Assembly (NCBI RefSeq): GCF_003350475.1
Contig: NZ_QQAV01000001.1
Coordinates: forward strand, 1,108,836-1,172,835
Source of the DNA: Pseudacidovorax intermedius
GTDB taxonomy: Bacteria; Pseudomonadota; Gammaproteobacteria; Burkholderiales; Burkholderiaceae_C
Length of the DNA stretch: 64,000 nt
Direction: 5' to 3'
The notes beneath the pieces were generated by a model. The model searched no databases and was not told the origin of the DNA. It was given only the letters and a program-made list of their open reading frames with translations. Both the position numbers and the translations under genes were made by a program. Shown piece after piece: positions 17,614-26,640 of the stretch. Within the stretch, counting starts at the first letter, position 1, and every line of letters starts with the position of its first letter.

Positions 17614-17641
17614 TTGCACGAAATTTCTTGATATTGCACGA
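17614..17641. promoter_or_regulatory. Candidate DeoR operator: two TTGCACGA direct repeats
   Basis: TTGCACGA occurs at 17614-17621 and again at 17634-17641. The two are exactly 20 bases (two helix turns) apart in the same orientation, in the gap between the divergent DeoR and NudK-like genes. An AT-rich spacer, rare in this region, lies between them. Tandem boxes in helical phase fit DeoR-type binding. Confidence 0.5.
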
Positions 17642-17664
17642 GTGTGCGCCTAGCATCCGCCGCC

Positions 17665-18261
17665 ATGACTTCCACCAGCGAACGCGTCCGGGTGCGCGAC
17701 GTCACCCTGCTCTCCGACAACTGGTACACGCTCAAGACCACGCGCTTCGACTGGCAGCGCCGGGACGGGCGTTGGCAGACCCAGCAGCGCGAGACCTACG
17801 ACCGCGGCAATGGCGCCGTCCTGCTGGCCTACGACCTGGCGCGGCGCACCGTGCTGCTGGTGCGGCAGTTCCGTTATCCGGCCTTCGTCAACGGCCACGA
17901 CGGCCTGCTCATCGAGGCCGCGGCGGGCCTGCTGGACGATGCCGCGCCCGAGGCCCGCATCCGCGCCGAGGCCGAGGAGGAACTGGGCTACCGCCTGGGC
18001 GAGGTGCGCAAGTTGTTCGAGGCCTTCATGAGCCCCGGCTCAGTCACCGAGAAGCTGCATTTCTTCGTCGCACCCTACGACGCCGCCATGCGCATCGGCG
18101 ACGGCGGCGGTCTGGCCGAGGAGGGCGAAGACATCGAGGTGCTGGAGCTGCCTTTCGACGAAGCGCTCGCCATGACGGCGGACGGCCGCATCGCCGATGC
18201 GAAGACGATCCTGCTGCTGTACCACGCGCAGTTGCACCTGTTCGGGCCGCGCGGCGGCTGA
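17665..18261 (+). CDS. nudK: NUDIX hydrolase, NudK-like GDP-mannose/ADP-sugar pyrophosphatase
   Basis: The 198-residue protein matches NudK along its length: LLSDNWYTLKTTRFDW at the start, ETYDRGNGAVLLAYD, LVRQFRYPAFVNGHDG, and the extended Nudix box GLLDDAAPEARIRAEAEEELGY, given here by its key residues Glu-Glu-Glu near 97-99. Next comes FMSPGSVTEKLHFFVAPY. NudK hydrolyses GDP-mannose and related nucleotide sugars to NMP and sugar phosphate in the cytoplasm. The ATG at 17665 is preferred over an upstream GTG at 17644, which falls next to the candidate operator. The divergent DeoR protein may control it. Confidence 0.85.
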   Translation: MTSTSERVRVRDVTLLSDNWYTLKTTRFDWQRRDGRWQTQQRETYDRGNGAVLLAYDLARRTVLLVRQFRYPAFVNGHDGLLIEAAAGLLDDAAPEARIRAEAEEELGYRLGEVRKLFEAFMSPGSVTEKLHFFVAPYDAAMRIGDGGGLAEEGEDIEVLELPFDEALAMTADGRIADAKTILLLYHAQLHLFGPRGG

Positions 18262-18452
18262 GCCGGGCACGTTCCAGGCGAATGGGGCAGGGTGCGCGCG
18301 TGACGATGGCCCGCGTCGCATCCCGCCATTCCCCGCGGAGCGCCCGCGCCGGGGCACGCTCAAGGGCGAGGGCGCTGCCGCCGCCGTGCCGGGGCGCTGA
18401 CCAGCGTGCCGCGGCCTGCTGGGGCATGCATCGCTCCGGATAATCCCGGCGC

Positions 18453-19940
18453 ATGCCTGTGCGCCGCTTCTCTCCCTGCCTTTCCCGCCTCCCGCTTCTC
18501 ACCTTGCTGCGCGCCGCGGCGCTGGCCGCCACAGTCGCGGGAGCGCCGGCACTGGCGCAGCCCTCGCCAGCGGTCCCTGCCGGCGCTGCCATGCCGTCCA
18601 CGGCGCTGCCGCCCTCCGTCGAAGCCGCCCTGGCCCGCGCCAAGGTGCCGCGCGATGCCGTCACCTTCTTCGTGGCCGACGCCGAGGGCCGACAGCCCCC
18701 GCGCCTGGCCTGGCGGGCGCAGGAGCTGGTCAACCCGGCTTCGGTGATGAAGCTGGTCACCACCTATGCCGCGCTCGACCTGCTGGGCCCCGCCTACACC
18801 TGGAGCACGCCGGTGTACGCCGACGGCGCCGTGGTCGACGGCACCCTGCAGGGCAACCTGTACCTGCGCGGCCAGGGCGACCCCACGATGGTGGTCGAGC
18901 GGCTCTGGCTGCTGCTGCGCCGCGTGCAGGCTCTGGGCATCCGCCGCATCGCCGGCGACGTGGTGGTCGACCGCAGCGCCTTCGACGCCGCCGTCGAGAG
19001 CGACCCGGCCGCCTTCGACGGCGAGCCGCTGCGGCCTTACAACGCCTCGCCCGATGCCTTCCTCGTCAACTTCCGCTCGGTCACGCTGGACTTCACGCCC
19101 GAGGCCGGCGGCCGCTTCGCGCTGGTGAGCGCCGAGCCGCCGCTCGCGGGCGTCAGCTTTCCGACGCGCGTGCCGCTGGTTGCCGGCGAATGCGGCGACT
19201 GGCGCACAGCCCTGCAGGCCGACTTCACCGACCATACGCAACCGCGCTTTGCCGGCGCGCTGCCGGCCGCCTGCGGCGCGCGCAGCTGGCCCGTGGCCTG
19301 GCCCGATCCGCAGCGCTTCGGCCTGCGCGCCATCGGCGGCCTGTGGCAGCAGATGGGCGGTCAGATCGACGGCCAGCTGCGCCTGGGTACCGTGCCGACG
19401 GGCGCGCGCCTGCTGTTCGAGGCCGCCTCGCCGCCCCTGGGCCAGGTGGTGCGCGACATCAACAAGTACAGCAACAACGTGATGACCCAGCAGCTCTTCC
19501 TGACGCTGGGCCTGACGCAACGCCAGCGCGGCAGCTTCGACGTCGCGCGCGCCGCCGTGCGGCAATGGTGGACGTCGCGCGTGGGCGGCAACGAGCCGGC
19601 GCCGGTGATGGTCAACGGCGCCGGCCTCTCGCGCGAGGACCGGCTCACCGCGGCTGGCCTGGCGCGCATGCTGCAGGTCGCCTGGCGCTCGCCGGTCATG
19701 CCGGAGCTGATCGCCTCACTGCCCGTGATGGGCGTGGACGGCACGCTGCGCAATCGGCCGGCGACCACGTCGGCGCACCTCAAGACCGGCAGCCTGCGCG
19801 ATGTGGCGGCGATTGCTGGCTATGTGGATGGCGCCGGGGGGCGCAGATGGGTGGTCGTCGCGATTGCCAATGATCCGGTGGCTGGGGCGGCGAGGCCGGC
19901 GTTCGATGCGCTGGTGGAGTGGGTGGCGAGGTCAAACTAG
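18453..19940 (+). CDS. dacB: D-alanyl-D-alanine carboxypeptidase/endopeptidase (PBP4)
   Basis: This S13-family penicillin-binding protein trims or cleaves peptidoglycan cross-links in the periplasm. The 495-residue protein opens with a signal peptide ending near ALAQ (residue 36). It carries the three active-site motifs in order: SVMK at residues 97-100, SNN at 340-342 and KTG at 444-446. The large insert between the first two motifs is normal for PBP4. The 190 bases upstream hold no gene; the ATG at 18453 is the only good start. Confidence 0.93.
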   Translation: MPVRRFSPCLSRLPLLTLLRAAALAATVAGAPALAQPSPAVPAGAAMPSTALPPSVEAALARAKVPRDAVTFFVADAEGRQPPRLAWRAQELVNPASVMKLVTTYAALDLLGPAYTWSTPVYADGAVVDGTLQGNLYLRGQGDPTMVVERLWLLLRRVQALGIRRIAGDVVVDRSAFDAAVESDPAAFDGEPLRPYNASPDAFLVNFRSVTLDFTPEAGGRFALVSAEPPLAGVSFPTRVPLVAGECGDWRTALQADFTDHTQPRFAGALPAACGARSWPVAWPDPQRFGLRAIGGLWQQMGGQIDGQLRLGTVPTGARLLFEAASPPLGQVVRDINKYSNNVMTQQLFLTLGLTQRQRGSFDVARAAVRQWWTSRVGGNEPAPVMVNGAGLSREDRLTAAGLARMLQVAWRSPVMPELIASLPVMGVDGTLRNRPATTSAHLKTGSLRDVAAIAGYVDGAGGRRWVVVAIANDPVAGAARPAFDALVEWVARSN

Positions 19941-20015
19941 GGTCAAGAGCGACATGGCCGTCGCAGAGCGATGAGGGCACTGCATTGTTCCGTGCAGCCA
20001 TCAGATACCAACCGC

Positions 20016-20023
20016 AAAGGAGG
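20016..20023 (+). promoter_or_regulatory. Very strong ribosome binding site
   Basis: AAAGGAGG, a perfect anti-16S match, lies five bases before the ATG at 20029. It is much stronger than the sites of neighbouring genes and is the main evidence that the small gene is translated. Confidence 0.7.
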
Positions 20024-20028
20024 AGAGG

Positions 20029-20346
20029 ATGGCCACGCTGATCTGGTGCGCGCCGATGTTCTATGGCTCGCCGCGCGATGAAAGCGCGTTCTTCACGTGG
20101 CTGCAGTCGATCCCAGGTGTCCTGTCGGTCAGGGGCTGCGGAAAGGAGTTGCACATACGGCTGCGATCACGTGGCCTTTCCAGGCCAAGCCTTCTGGAGT
20201 TCTTGGCGCTGTATCACCGATATGGCGGCAACATCCAGGAACTTGTGCCGTTCGTGACCCCCGAAAACCTGCAATTGTTCAATGACCCAAGTGCGTACTG
20301 GCGGTCAAGCGCGCGTGGCCCGTCGCAAGCCCGCCGCGCGTCCTAG
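20029..20346 (+). CDS. Small protein of unknown function
   Basis: The 105-residue product is not one I recognise. It has no signal peptide or membrane segment. A compact mixed region (FFTWLQSIPGVLSVRGCGKELHI, residues about 20-43 by position) is followed by LLEFLALYHRYGGNIQELVPF, which looks helical, and a basic tail. The strong AAAGGAGG site supports translation. Third-codon-position GC is visibly lower than in neighbouring genes, a sign of foreign or recently acquired origin. It lies between dacB and the convergent sua5 gene. Function unknown. Confidence 0.65.
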   Translation: MATLIWCAPMFYGSPRDESAFFTWLQSIPGVLSVRGCGKELHIRLRSRGLSRPSLLEFLALYHRYGGNIQELVPFVTPENLQLFNDPSAYWRSSARGPSQARRAS

Positions 20347-20360
20347 GCTTTCGCGCAAAG

Positions 20361-21359
20361 TCACGCAGCGGCGCGCATCAACCGATCCCGCACACCTTCC
20401 CACTCCGGGCCATCGGGCGGCGTCTCGATCCAGATCAGCTTGGCGCCCTCGTCGTCGAACTGCCGCAGCAGCGCGAACAGTTGCCGCGCCGCCTCGGCCG
20501 CGTCGTCGGGCATGCGGCGCAGGATCAGGCGCTGCGAGCGGCTCTTGAGCGGGGTGCGCGACCACACGGCGATGTGCGCCGCCTGCGCGCCCAGCACGTC
20601 CAGCGCGGACTGCAGCATGCGACCGTCCATCAGCCGCACCTTGGCCGCCGGCGCGTAGTGCGACTCCAGCGTGCCCGAGGCGCGCGGGTCGGGCTGGGCC
20701 AGCTCGGCTTGGCTGCGCAGGCGCTCGCCGGCCACGCGCTCGATCTGCGCGCGGGTGATGACGCCCGGGCGCAGCAGCACCGGCGCGCCGCGGCTGCAGT
20801 CGACGATGGTCGACTCGATGCCCACGGTGCAGGGGCCGCCATCCACGATCAGCAGGTCGTCACCGAATTCGCCGGCGACGTGCGCGGCGGTGGTCGGGCT
20901 CACGCGGCCGAAGCGGTTGGCGCTGGGGCCGGCCAACCCGGGCACGCCGTGGCGGGCGCATGCATGCAGCAGCGCTTGCGCCACCGGGTGGTCGGGGCAG
21001 CGCAGGCCGATGGTGTCCTGCCCGCCCGCGGCGGCCGCGCCCACGCCGGGCTGGCGAGTGGCGATGAGCGTCAGCGGGCCGGGCCAGAAGGCATCGGCCA
21101 GCGCGCGCCCGAAGGCCGGCAGCGGCTGCGCGAAGCGCGACAGCGACTCGGCCTGTCGCAGCTTGTCGGGCAGGTGCACGATCAGCGGATGGTCCGAGGG
21201 TCGGCCCTTGGCGCGGAAGATGCCGCGCGTGGCGTCGTCGTTGGCCGCGTCGGCCCCCAGGCCGTAGACCGTCTCGGTGGGAAAGGCCACCAGCTCGCCC
21301 GCCCGCAGCGCGAGGGCGGCGCGTTCGATGGCGTGGCTGTCCTGGCCGTCGAGGATCAT
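20361..21359 (-). CDS. sua5: L-threonylcarbamoyladenylate synthase, two-domain Sua5 form
   Basis: The enzyme makes threonylcarbamoyl-AMP from threonine, bicarbonate and ATP for the tRNA t6A modification. The 332-residue protein is the long form. It has a YrdC domain (residues about 8-205, with FPTETVYGLGADA, KGRPSDHPLIVHL and PSANRFGRVSPT), then a linker with HYAPAA and a C-terminal Sua5 domain. The start at 21359 lies seven bases after the purK stop, so it is probably read with purE and purK. tsaB in the same window is a pathway partner. Confidence 0.93.
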   Translation of the reverse strand: MILDGQDSHAIERAALALRAGELVAFPTETVYGLGADAANDDATRGIFRAKGRPSDHPLIVHLPDKLRQAESLSRFAQPLPAFGRALADAFWPGPLTLIATRQPGVGAAAAGGQDTIGLRCPDHPVAQALLHACARHGVPGLAGPSANRFGRVSPTTAAHVAGEFGDDLLIVDGGPCTVGIESTIVDCSRGAPVLLRPGVITRAQIERVAGERLRSQAELAQPDPRASGTLESHYAPAAKVRLMDGRMLQSALDVLGAQAAHIAVWSRTPLKSRSQRLILRRMPDDAAEAARQLFALLRQFDDEGAKLIWIETPPDGPEWEGVRDRLMRAAA

Positions 21360-21366
21360 CGCGGGC

Positions 21367-22581
21367 TCAGCAGGCGGTGCTCTCGGGCAGGCCGAGCAGG
21401 GCCGCAGCCTGGGCGGCGGCGGCGCGCACGCCGGCAACGTCGGCGCCGGTGATGTTCAGGTGTCCCATCTTGCGCCCGCGCCGCGCCTCGGTCTTGCCGT
21501 AGAGGTGCAGGTGGGTGCCGGGCAGGGCCAGCACCTGGGCCCAGGCCGGGTCGCGCTGCTGGTCGCTGCCTTCGGCGAACCACAGGTCGCCCAGCAGGTT
21601 GAGCATGATGGCCGGGCTGTGCTGGCGCGGCGTCACCAGCGGCAGGCCGGCCAGGGTGCGCACCTGCAGGTCGAACTGCGAGATGTCGCAGGCGTCCATG
21701 GTGTAGTGGCCGCTGTTGTGCGGGCGCGGCGCCATCTCGTTGGCGACGAGGCTGCCGTCTTCCAGCATGAAGAACTCGACGCACAGCACGCCGACGTAGC
21801 CGATGCCTTCGGCGATGGCGCGTGCGGCCTCGACGCCGCGGGCCGCGACGGCGGGCGGCAGGGCCTGGTCATGCACCTCGGTCACGGCCAGGATGCCGCC
21901 GCGGTGCAGGTTGCGCTGGGGCGGAAAGTGCACCGCCTGGCCATCATGGCCGCGGGCCACGATCACCGAGCATTCCAGCGCCAGCGGCAGGCGCTTTTCG
22001 AGCACGCAGGGCACGCGGCCGGTGGCCTCCCACGCCGCAGCGAGTTCGGCCAGGGTCTGCACGCCCTGCTGGCCCTTGCCGTCGTAGCCCATGCGCGCGG
22101 TCTTGAGGATGCCGGGTAGCAGGTCGGCCGAGACGGCGGCCAGGTGGTCGGCGTTCTCGATCACCGCATACGGCGCACAGCCAATGCCGCTGGCGGCGCT
22201 GCAGCGCACGAAATGCGCCTTCTCGCGGATGCGGTCCTGCGCGATGGCCACGGCATCGGCCGCGGGCGCCACCGGCACATCGCCGGCCAGCGTGGCCAGG
22301 GCCTGGGCCGGGACGTTCTCGAACTCGGTGGTGACGGCATCGGCCAGGCGCGAGAGGCGGCCCAGGGCGTCGCTGTCCAGGTAATCCGCGTGCAGGTGGT
22401 GGTGGCTGATGCGGCCGGCGGGGCTATCCGGATCGGGGTCGAGCACCGCGGTGAAGTAGCCCGTGGCCTGGGCCGCGTGCACGAACATGCGGCCCAGTTG
22501 GCCGCCGCCCATCACGCCCAGCGTGCTGCCGGGCAGCAGGGGCAGGGTCTTGCGGCCCGGAGCCGTGACCTTGGGGCTCAC
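21367..22581 (-). CDS. purK: 5-(carboxyamino)imidazole ribonucleotide synthase
   Basis: PurK uses ATP and bicarbonate to convert AIR to N5-CAIR in purine synthesis. The 404-residue ATP-grasp protein has [16 protein letters not shown] near residue 22, TEFENVPA near 85, [12 protein letters not shown] near 160 and [15 protein letters not shown] near 285. The GTG start at 22581 overlaps the purE stop as GTGA, indicating coupled translation, and leaves a slightly long N-terminus of about 20 residues. Confidence 0.96.
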   Translation of the reverse strand: MSPKVTAPGRKTLPLLPGSTLGVMGGGQLGRMFVHAAQATGYFTAVLDPDPDSPAGRISHHHLHADYLDSDALGRLSRLADAVTTEFENVPAQALATLAGDVPVAPAADAVAIAQDRIREKAHFVRCSAASGIGCAPYAVIENADHLAAVSADLLPGILKTARMGYDGKGQQGVQTLAELAAAWEATGRVPCVLEKRLPLALECSVIVARGHDGQAVHFPPQRNLHRGGILAVTEVHDQALPPAVAARGVEAARAIAEGIGYVGVLCVEFFMLEDGSLVANEMAPRPHNSGHYTMDACDISQFDLQVRTLAGLPLVTPRQHSPAIMLNLLGDLWFAEGSDQQRDPAWAQVLALPGTHLHLYGKTEARRGRKMGHLNITGADVAGVRAAAAQAAALLGLPESTAC

Positions 22582-23138
22582 AGCGCGCCTCCGCCCTGGG
22601 GCGAGAACACGGGCGCCGCCGCTGCGGCGGCCGGTGTGCCCTCGGCGGGCGGTGGCAGCGTCATGGCCTCGGCGACGCGGGTCTGGGCGGAACGAAAGTC
22701 GTCGAGCTTCTGGCGCAGTGCCGGGTCGTTGACCGCCAGCATGGCCACCGCGAACAGGGCCGCATTGGCCGCCCCCGCCGTGCCGATGGCGAAGGTGCCG
22801 ACCGGGATGCCCTTGGGCATCTGCACGATGCTGTAGAGCGAATCCACGCCCTGCAGGTGGCGGCTGGCCACCGGCACACCGAGCACGGGCACCGTGGTCT
22901 TGGCGGCCAGCATGCCGGGCAGGTGGGCGGCGCCGCCGGCGCCCGCGATGATGGCCGTCAGGCCGCGGGAGGCGGCCTTTTCGGCATAGGCGAACAGGGC
23001 GTCCGGCATGCGGTGCGCCGAGACGACGCGTGTTTCGTGGGCGATGCCGAATTGCTGGAGAATCTCGGCCGCATGGCGCATCGTCTCCCAGTCGGAGTTC
23101 GAGCCCATGACCACGCCGACCTGGATGGTTTCACTCAT
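22578..23138 (-). CDS. purE: N5-CAIR mutase
   Basis: PurE moves the carboxyl group of N5-CAIR to give CAIR, directly after PurK. The 186-residue protein has [10 protein letters not shown] near residue 11, the catalytic VSAHRMPD near 40, and [22 protein letters not shown]. About 20 Ala/Pro-rich residues at the C-terminus exceed the usual length. It heads the purE-purK-sua5 run and is divergent from cnoX. Confidence 0.96.
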   Translation of the reverse strand: MSETIQVGVVMGSNSDWETMRHAAEILQQFGIAHETRVVSAHRMPDALFAYAEKAASRGLTAIIAGAGGAAHLPGMLAAKTTVPVLGVPVASRHLQGVDSLYSIVQMPKGIPVGTFAIGTAGAANAALFAVAMLAVNDPALRQKLDDFRSAQTRVAEAMTLPPPAEGTPAAAAAAPVFSPQGGGAL

Positions 23139-23225
23139 CTTTCAATTTTACGTTTCGGCCCCAGCTGGAACGGGAATCTGAATCGGCCGGGCGCCCGGCC
23201 ATCCCCCAACGACGCAGCCTCACCC

Positions 23226-24131
23226 ATGATCGACATCACCCTCGACAACTTCCAGACCGAACTGGTCGAAGCCTCGCTCGCCACGCCGGTGCTGCTGGAC
23301 ATCTGGGCCGAATGGTGCGGCCCCTGCAAGCAACTGGGCCCGGTGCTGGAGAAGCTGGAGGTCGAATACGGCGGCCGCTTCATCCTGGCCAAGCTCGACG
23401 CCGACAAGGTGCCGCAGATCTCCAGCCAGCTGTCCCAGATGTTCGGCGTGCGCAGCATTCCCTTCTGCGTGATGTTCTCGGGCGGCCAGCCGGTGGACGG
23501 CTTCGTCGGCGCCCTGCCGGCCGACAAGATTCGCGAGTTCCTGGACAAGCACGTGCCCGGTGCCGACGAGCTGGCCGCGCAGCAGGAGGAAGAGGCCGCG
23601 CAGGAGGCCCTGGCCGAAGGCGACACCGACGGCGCGCTCGAAAAGCTGCAGCATGCCGTGGCCACCGACCCGTCCAACGACGACGCGCGCTTCGACTACG
23701 TCAAGCTGCTGCTGCAGATGGGCCGCACGGACGACGCCAAGGTGGCCTTCGCACCGGTGATCGACCGCCGCTCGCTGGTGCGCCGCTTCGACTCGCTGCA
23801 GCGCTGGATGGACGCGCTGGACGCCGCCGAAGGCGCGGACATCGCCGCGCTGGACGCCCGCATCGCCGCCAACCGCCGCGACTTCGATGCCCGCTACGCC
23901 CGCGCCCAGGCGCTGGTGGCGCAGCAGCAGTGGACCGAGGCGATGGACGAACTGCTCGAGATCCTCATGCGCGACCGCAGCTGGAACGAAGAGCTGGCGC
24001 GCAAGACCTACATCGCCATCCTCGACGTGATCGAGCCGCCCAAGCCCAAGGTGGCCGAAGGCCAGATTCCGCCGGACGATCCAGTGGTGGCGACGTACCG
24101 CCGCCGGCTGTCGAGCGTGATCCTGAGCTGA
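23226..24131 (+). CDS. cnoX: CnoX/YbbN-type thioredoxin-TPR chaperone
   Basis: The 301-residue protein joins an N-terminal thioredoxin domain (residues 1-110, active site WCGPC with Cys31 and Cys34, cis-Pro in SIPFCVM) to a C-terminal TPR-like helical domain. CnoX protects proteins from oxidative aggregation and hands them to GroEL or DnaK. E. coli CnoX lacks the full CxxC, whereas this one keeps it, so it may also act as a reductase. A strong terminator follows 23 bases after the stop. Confidence 0.9.
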   Translation: MIDITLDNFQTELVEASLATPVLLDIWAEWCGPCKQLGPVLEKLEVEYGGRFILAKLDADKVPQISSQLSQMFGVRSIPFCVMFSGGQPVDGFVGALPADKIREFLDKHVPGADELAAQQEEEAAQEALAEGDTDGALEKLQHAVATDPSNDDARFDYVKLLLQMGRTDDAKVAFAPVIDRRSLVRRFDSLQRWMDALDAAEGADIAALDARIAANRRDFDARYARAQALVAQQQWTEAMDELLEILMRDRSWNEELARKTYIAILDVIEPPKPKVAEGQIPPDDPVVATYRRRLSSVILS

Positions 24132-24154
24132 GCGCTTCCGCTGCGACTCCATGA

Positions 24155-24184
24155 AAAAAGCGCCTCGATGACGAGGCGCTTTTT
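24155..24184. terminator. Bidirectional intrinsic terminator
   Basis: AAAAAGCGCCTCG (24155-24167) and its exact complement (24172-24184) flank a four-base ATGA loop, so both strands end the stem in a run of T. It lies between cnoX (ends 24131) and the convergent esterase gene (ends 24217). Confidence 0.95.
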
Positions 24185-24216
24185 CTTTGTCCGCGCTGCG
24201 GCGGGCAGGGGACGGC

Positions 24217-25236
24217 TCAGCCCAGCGCGGTGCGCAGGCGGTCGCCCGCGTAGGCCATCGCATCGCGGGCCTTCTGCAGCACGGCTGCGGCGCCGAAGAA
24301 CTCGTGCGCCACGCCCTCGTAGTCGCGGCGTTCGACCGGCACGCCCGCATCGCGCAGGGCGGATTCCAGCTTGGCGCCATCGCTGCGCAGCGGGTCCAGT
24401 CGTGCATTGACGATCGTCACCGGCGGCAGGCCGGCCAGGTCGGCGTCGATCAACGACAGGCGCGTGTCCTTCAGGTCCTCTTCCGAATTGACGAGGTGGT
24501 CCACGAACCACTTCACCATGGCGCGGTTCAGCGGCTTGGCGATGGCGTTCTCGAGGTAGGACTCGGTGTTGAGGCTGGTCTGCGCAACGGGGTAGACCGA
24601 CAGTACGTGCCGCGGGGCCGGCAGGCCGGCGTCACGCACGGCAATGGCCGTGGCCACGGCCAGGTTGCCACCGGCGCTCTCGCCGGCCAGGGCCATGCGC
24701 ACCGGGTCGCCGCCCAGCGAGGCCGCGTTCTGACTCAACCAACGGTAGGCCGCCAGCGCGTCGTCCCATGCGGCGGGAAAGCGGTGCTCGGGCGCCTGGC
24801 GGTAGTCCACCGACACCACGATGGCATTGGCCGCCTTGGCCAGGCCACGGGCGCCCGCGTCGTAGACATCCTTGTCGGCGATCACCCAGCCGCCACCATG
24901 AAAGTACAGGATCACCGGAAAAGGCCCAACGCCCTGCGGCGTGTAGACATTGGCCGGCAGCGCACCGACGGCGCCGTCGACGGTGATGGTCTTCATCGTC
25001 ACGCCGGGCACCAGCGCTTCGGGATCGGTCGACTGGCCCCGCTTTGTCAGCATCGCGATGACGGCGTCCTTGACGGTTGGCTGCTGGCGGGCTTCGGCCA
25101 CCTCCAGCTTCTCGATGGCCTTGGTGTTGAGCGACTCGTGCGCCTTGGCAAGTTCGATCTGGTCGTCATCGGCGCGCAGGGCGGCGATGGCGTTGGAAGC
25201 GGCATTGACGATGGGATTGGGCTCGCCGTGGCTCAT
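24217..25236 (-). CDS. Alpha/beta hydrolase of the hormone-sensitive lipase family
   Basis: The 339-residue protein has the HGGG oxyanion motif (YFHGGGWVIAD), the nucleophile elbow GESAGG, the acid in ARLDPLRSDG and the base in VAHEFFG. These are the full esterase set of the HSL/arylacetamide deacetylase family. Such enzymes cleave short-chain or aromatic esters. It has no signal peptide. The start at 25236 gives MSHGEP; an upstream frame lacks a ribosome site. It stands alone behind a shared terminator, with 272 bases of apparently empty sequence upstream. Confidence 0.9.
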   Translation of the reverse strand: MSHGEPNPIVNAASNAIAALRADDDQIELAKAHESLNTKAIEKLEVAEARQQPTVKDAVIAMLTKRGQSTDPEALVPGVTMKTITVDGAVGALPANVYTPQGVGPFPVILYFHGGGWVIADKDVYDAGARGLAKAANAIVVSVDYRQAPEHRFPAAWDDALAAYRWLSQNAASLGGDPVRMALAGESAGGNLAVATAIAVRDAGLPAPRHVLSVYPVAQTSLNTESYLENAIAKPLNRAMVKWFVDHLVNSEEDLKDTRLSLIDADLAGLPPVTIVNARLDPLRSDGAKLESALRDAGVPVERRDYEGVAHEFFGAAAVLQKARDAMAYAGDRLRTALG

Positions 25237-25508
25237 GGGCAGGGTTCCTTGTGTTGAGCGGCAGGGCCGCAGCCCAGGTGGCTGCGGGACTGGCATATAC
25301 CTTCGCCGCGCCCGGCCGGACGCCGCGTGCGCGGCCAGGACCGTGCGACGTAGGCGGGGGCTCTCGTCGCTGGTGGGCGTCTTGCCCTCAGGGCGTGACG
25401 GACGGGCCGCGCAGTCCCGTGCCTGAGGGTGTGCGACGCGCCCGCCGCCTCCTTCGTGATCGAGGCCCTGACCCTCACGAGCCCTTGGAAAAGGCCGCGG
25501 GCCGCGCC

Positions 25509-26147
25509 TCAGGTGCCCTGCACGTACGGATTGCTGCGCCGCTCGCGACCGAAGCTGCTTTCCGGCCCATGCCCAGGAATGAACACCGTCTCATCGCCCA
25601 TGGGCCACAGCCGCTGCACGATGCTGTCGATCAGCTGCGGATGGCTGCCGCCCGGAAAGTCGGTGCGCCCGATGCTGCCGGCGAAGAGCACATCGCCCAC
25701 GAAGGCCCGCTGCGCGCTGGCGGAATGGAAGACCACATGGCCCGGCGTGTGGCCCGGGCAGTGGCGCACCGTCAGCGTCTCCTCGCCCAGCGTCGCCGTG
25801 TCGCCATCGGCCAGCCAGCGCGTGGGCGTGAAGGGGCGCGCGGGCGGAAAGCCGAACATCGCGCTCTGCTGCGGCAGGCCGTCGATCCAGAACTGGTCAC
25901 CCGGGTGCGGTCCCACGATGGGCAGGCCCAGGCGCTCAGCCAGCTCGCCGGTGCCGCCGGCATGGTCGATGTGGGCATGCGTGAGCCACAGCTGCTCCAG
26001 CGCCAGGCCGCGCGACTCGGCCGCGGCGATGAGCCGGTCGATCTCGCCGCCCGGGTCGATCAGCGCGGCCTTGTTCGTCGCATCGCACCAGACGAGCGAG
26101 CAGTTCTGCTGGAAGGGCGTGACGGGAAGGATCTGGTAGCGCAGCAT
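25509..26147 (-). CDS. MBL-fold metallo-hydrolase (YcbL/glyoxalase II-like)
   Basis: The 212-residue protein has the metal motif THAHIDHAGG (His57, His59, Asp61, His62), then PGHTPGHVV, FVGDVLF and PGHGPE. This is the glyoxalase II-type set for two metals. The short length and absence of the C-terminal glyoxalase II domain place it with YcbL-like proteins, which may hydrolyse thioesters such as lactoylglutathione. It follows the PaaI thioesterase gene by 79 bases and could be the tail of the aromatic operon or independent. Confidence 0.88.
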   Translation of the reverse strand: MLRYQILPVTPFQQNCSLVWCDATNKAALIDPGGEIDRLIAAAESRGLALEQLWLTHAHIDHAGGTGELAERLGLPIVGPHPGDQFWIDGLPQQSAMFGFPPARPFTPTRWLADGDTATLGEETLTVRHCPGHTPGHVVFHSASAQRAFVGDVLFAGSIGRTDFPGGSHPQLIDSIVQRLWPMGDETVFIPGHGPESSFGRERRSNPYVQGT

Positions 26148-26226
26148 GGCGAAGGCGGTCGTGTGTCGGAGCCGGCGATTGTCGCGACCGCCATGCCCCG
26201 ACGGCGGCGCACCGCCCGCCTGCGTC

Positions 26227-26640
26227 TCAGCCCGCGCGCGAGCCGATGACGCGGCAGCAGGCCGTGGCCCGCGCCACCTCGGTGCCGGCCTGTTCGAGCA
26301 CCGCCTCCACGTAGCAAATGCTGCGTCCGCCGCCCACGATGGCCGAGCGGCCCTGCAGGCGGCCGGGCCGGGCCGGCGCGAGGAAGCTCAGGTTCAGCGT
26401 CAGCGTGACCACGCCGCCGCCGCCTTCGCCCGCGCGGGCGTCCACGACGGCGGCACACAGGTCGTCCAGCATGGCGGCGAGCATGCCGCCCTGCACCGTG
26501 CCCGCGGGGTTGAGGAAGGCGGCCGTGGCCTCGTATTCGGCGGCCAGCGTGCCGGCCGTGGTGTCCAGTGCGAGCAGGCGGCCACCGAGCAGGGTGGCGA
26601 TGGGCGGTTCGGGGCGTCCGGGCAGCATGCGTTTCTCCAT
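26227..26640 (-). CDS. PaaI-family hot-dog thioesterase
   Basis: The 137-residue hot-dog-fold protein shows FLNPAGTVQGGMLAAMLDDL, the conserved stretch that holds the catalytic acid, and a following VTLTLNLSFLAPA strand. PaaI-type enzymes release CoA from (hydroxy)phenylacetyl-CoA and related acyl-CoAs. Its ATG overlaps the stop of the upstream Bug gene by one base, so it belongs to the minus-strand aromatic operon, perhaps clearing dead-end CoA esters. A longer frame to 26799 lies inside the Bug gene and is rejected. Confidence 0.85.
   Translation of the reverse strand: MEKRMLPGRPEPPIATLLGGRLLALDTTAGTLAAEYEATAAFLNPAGTVQGGMLAAMLDDLCAAVVDARAGEGGGGVVTLTLNLSFLAPARPGRLQGRSAIVGGGRSICYVEAVLEQAGTEVARATACCRVIGSRAG

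Noticed and set aside
25237-25508. Possible small gene or RNA in the 272-base gap upstream of the esterase
   Set aside because: Open frames here lack ribosome sites and coding-like composition, and no hairpin or promoter stands out.
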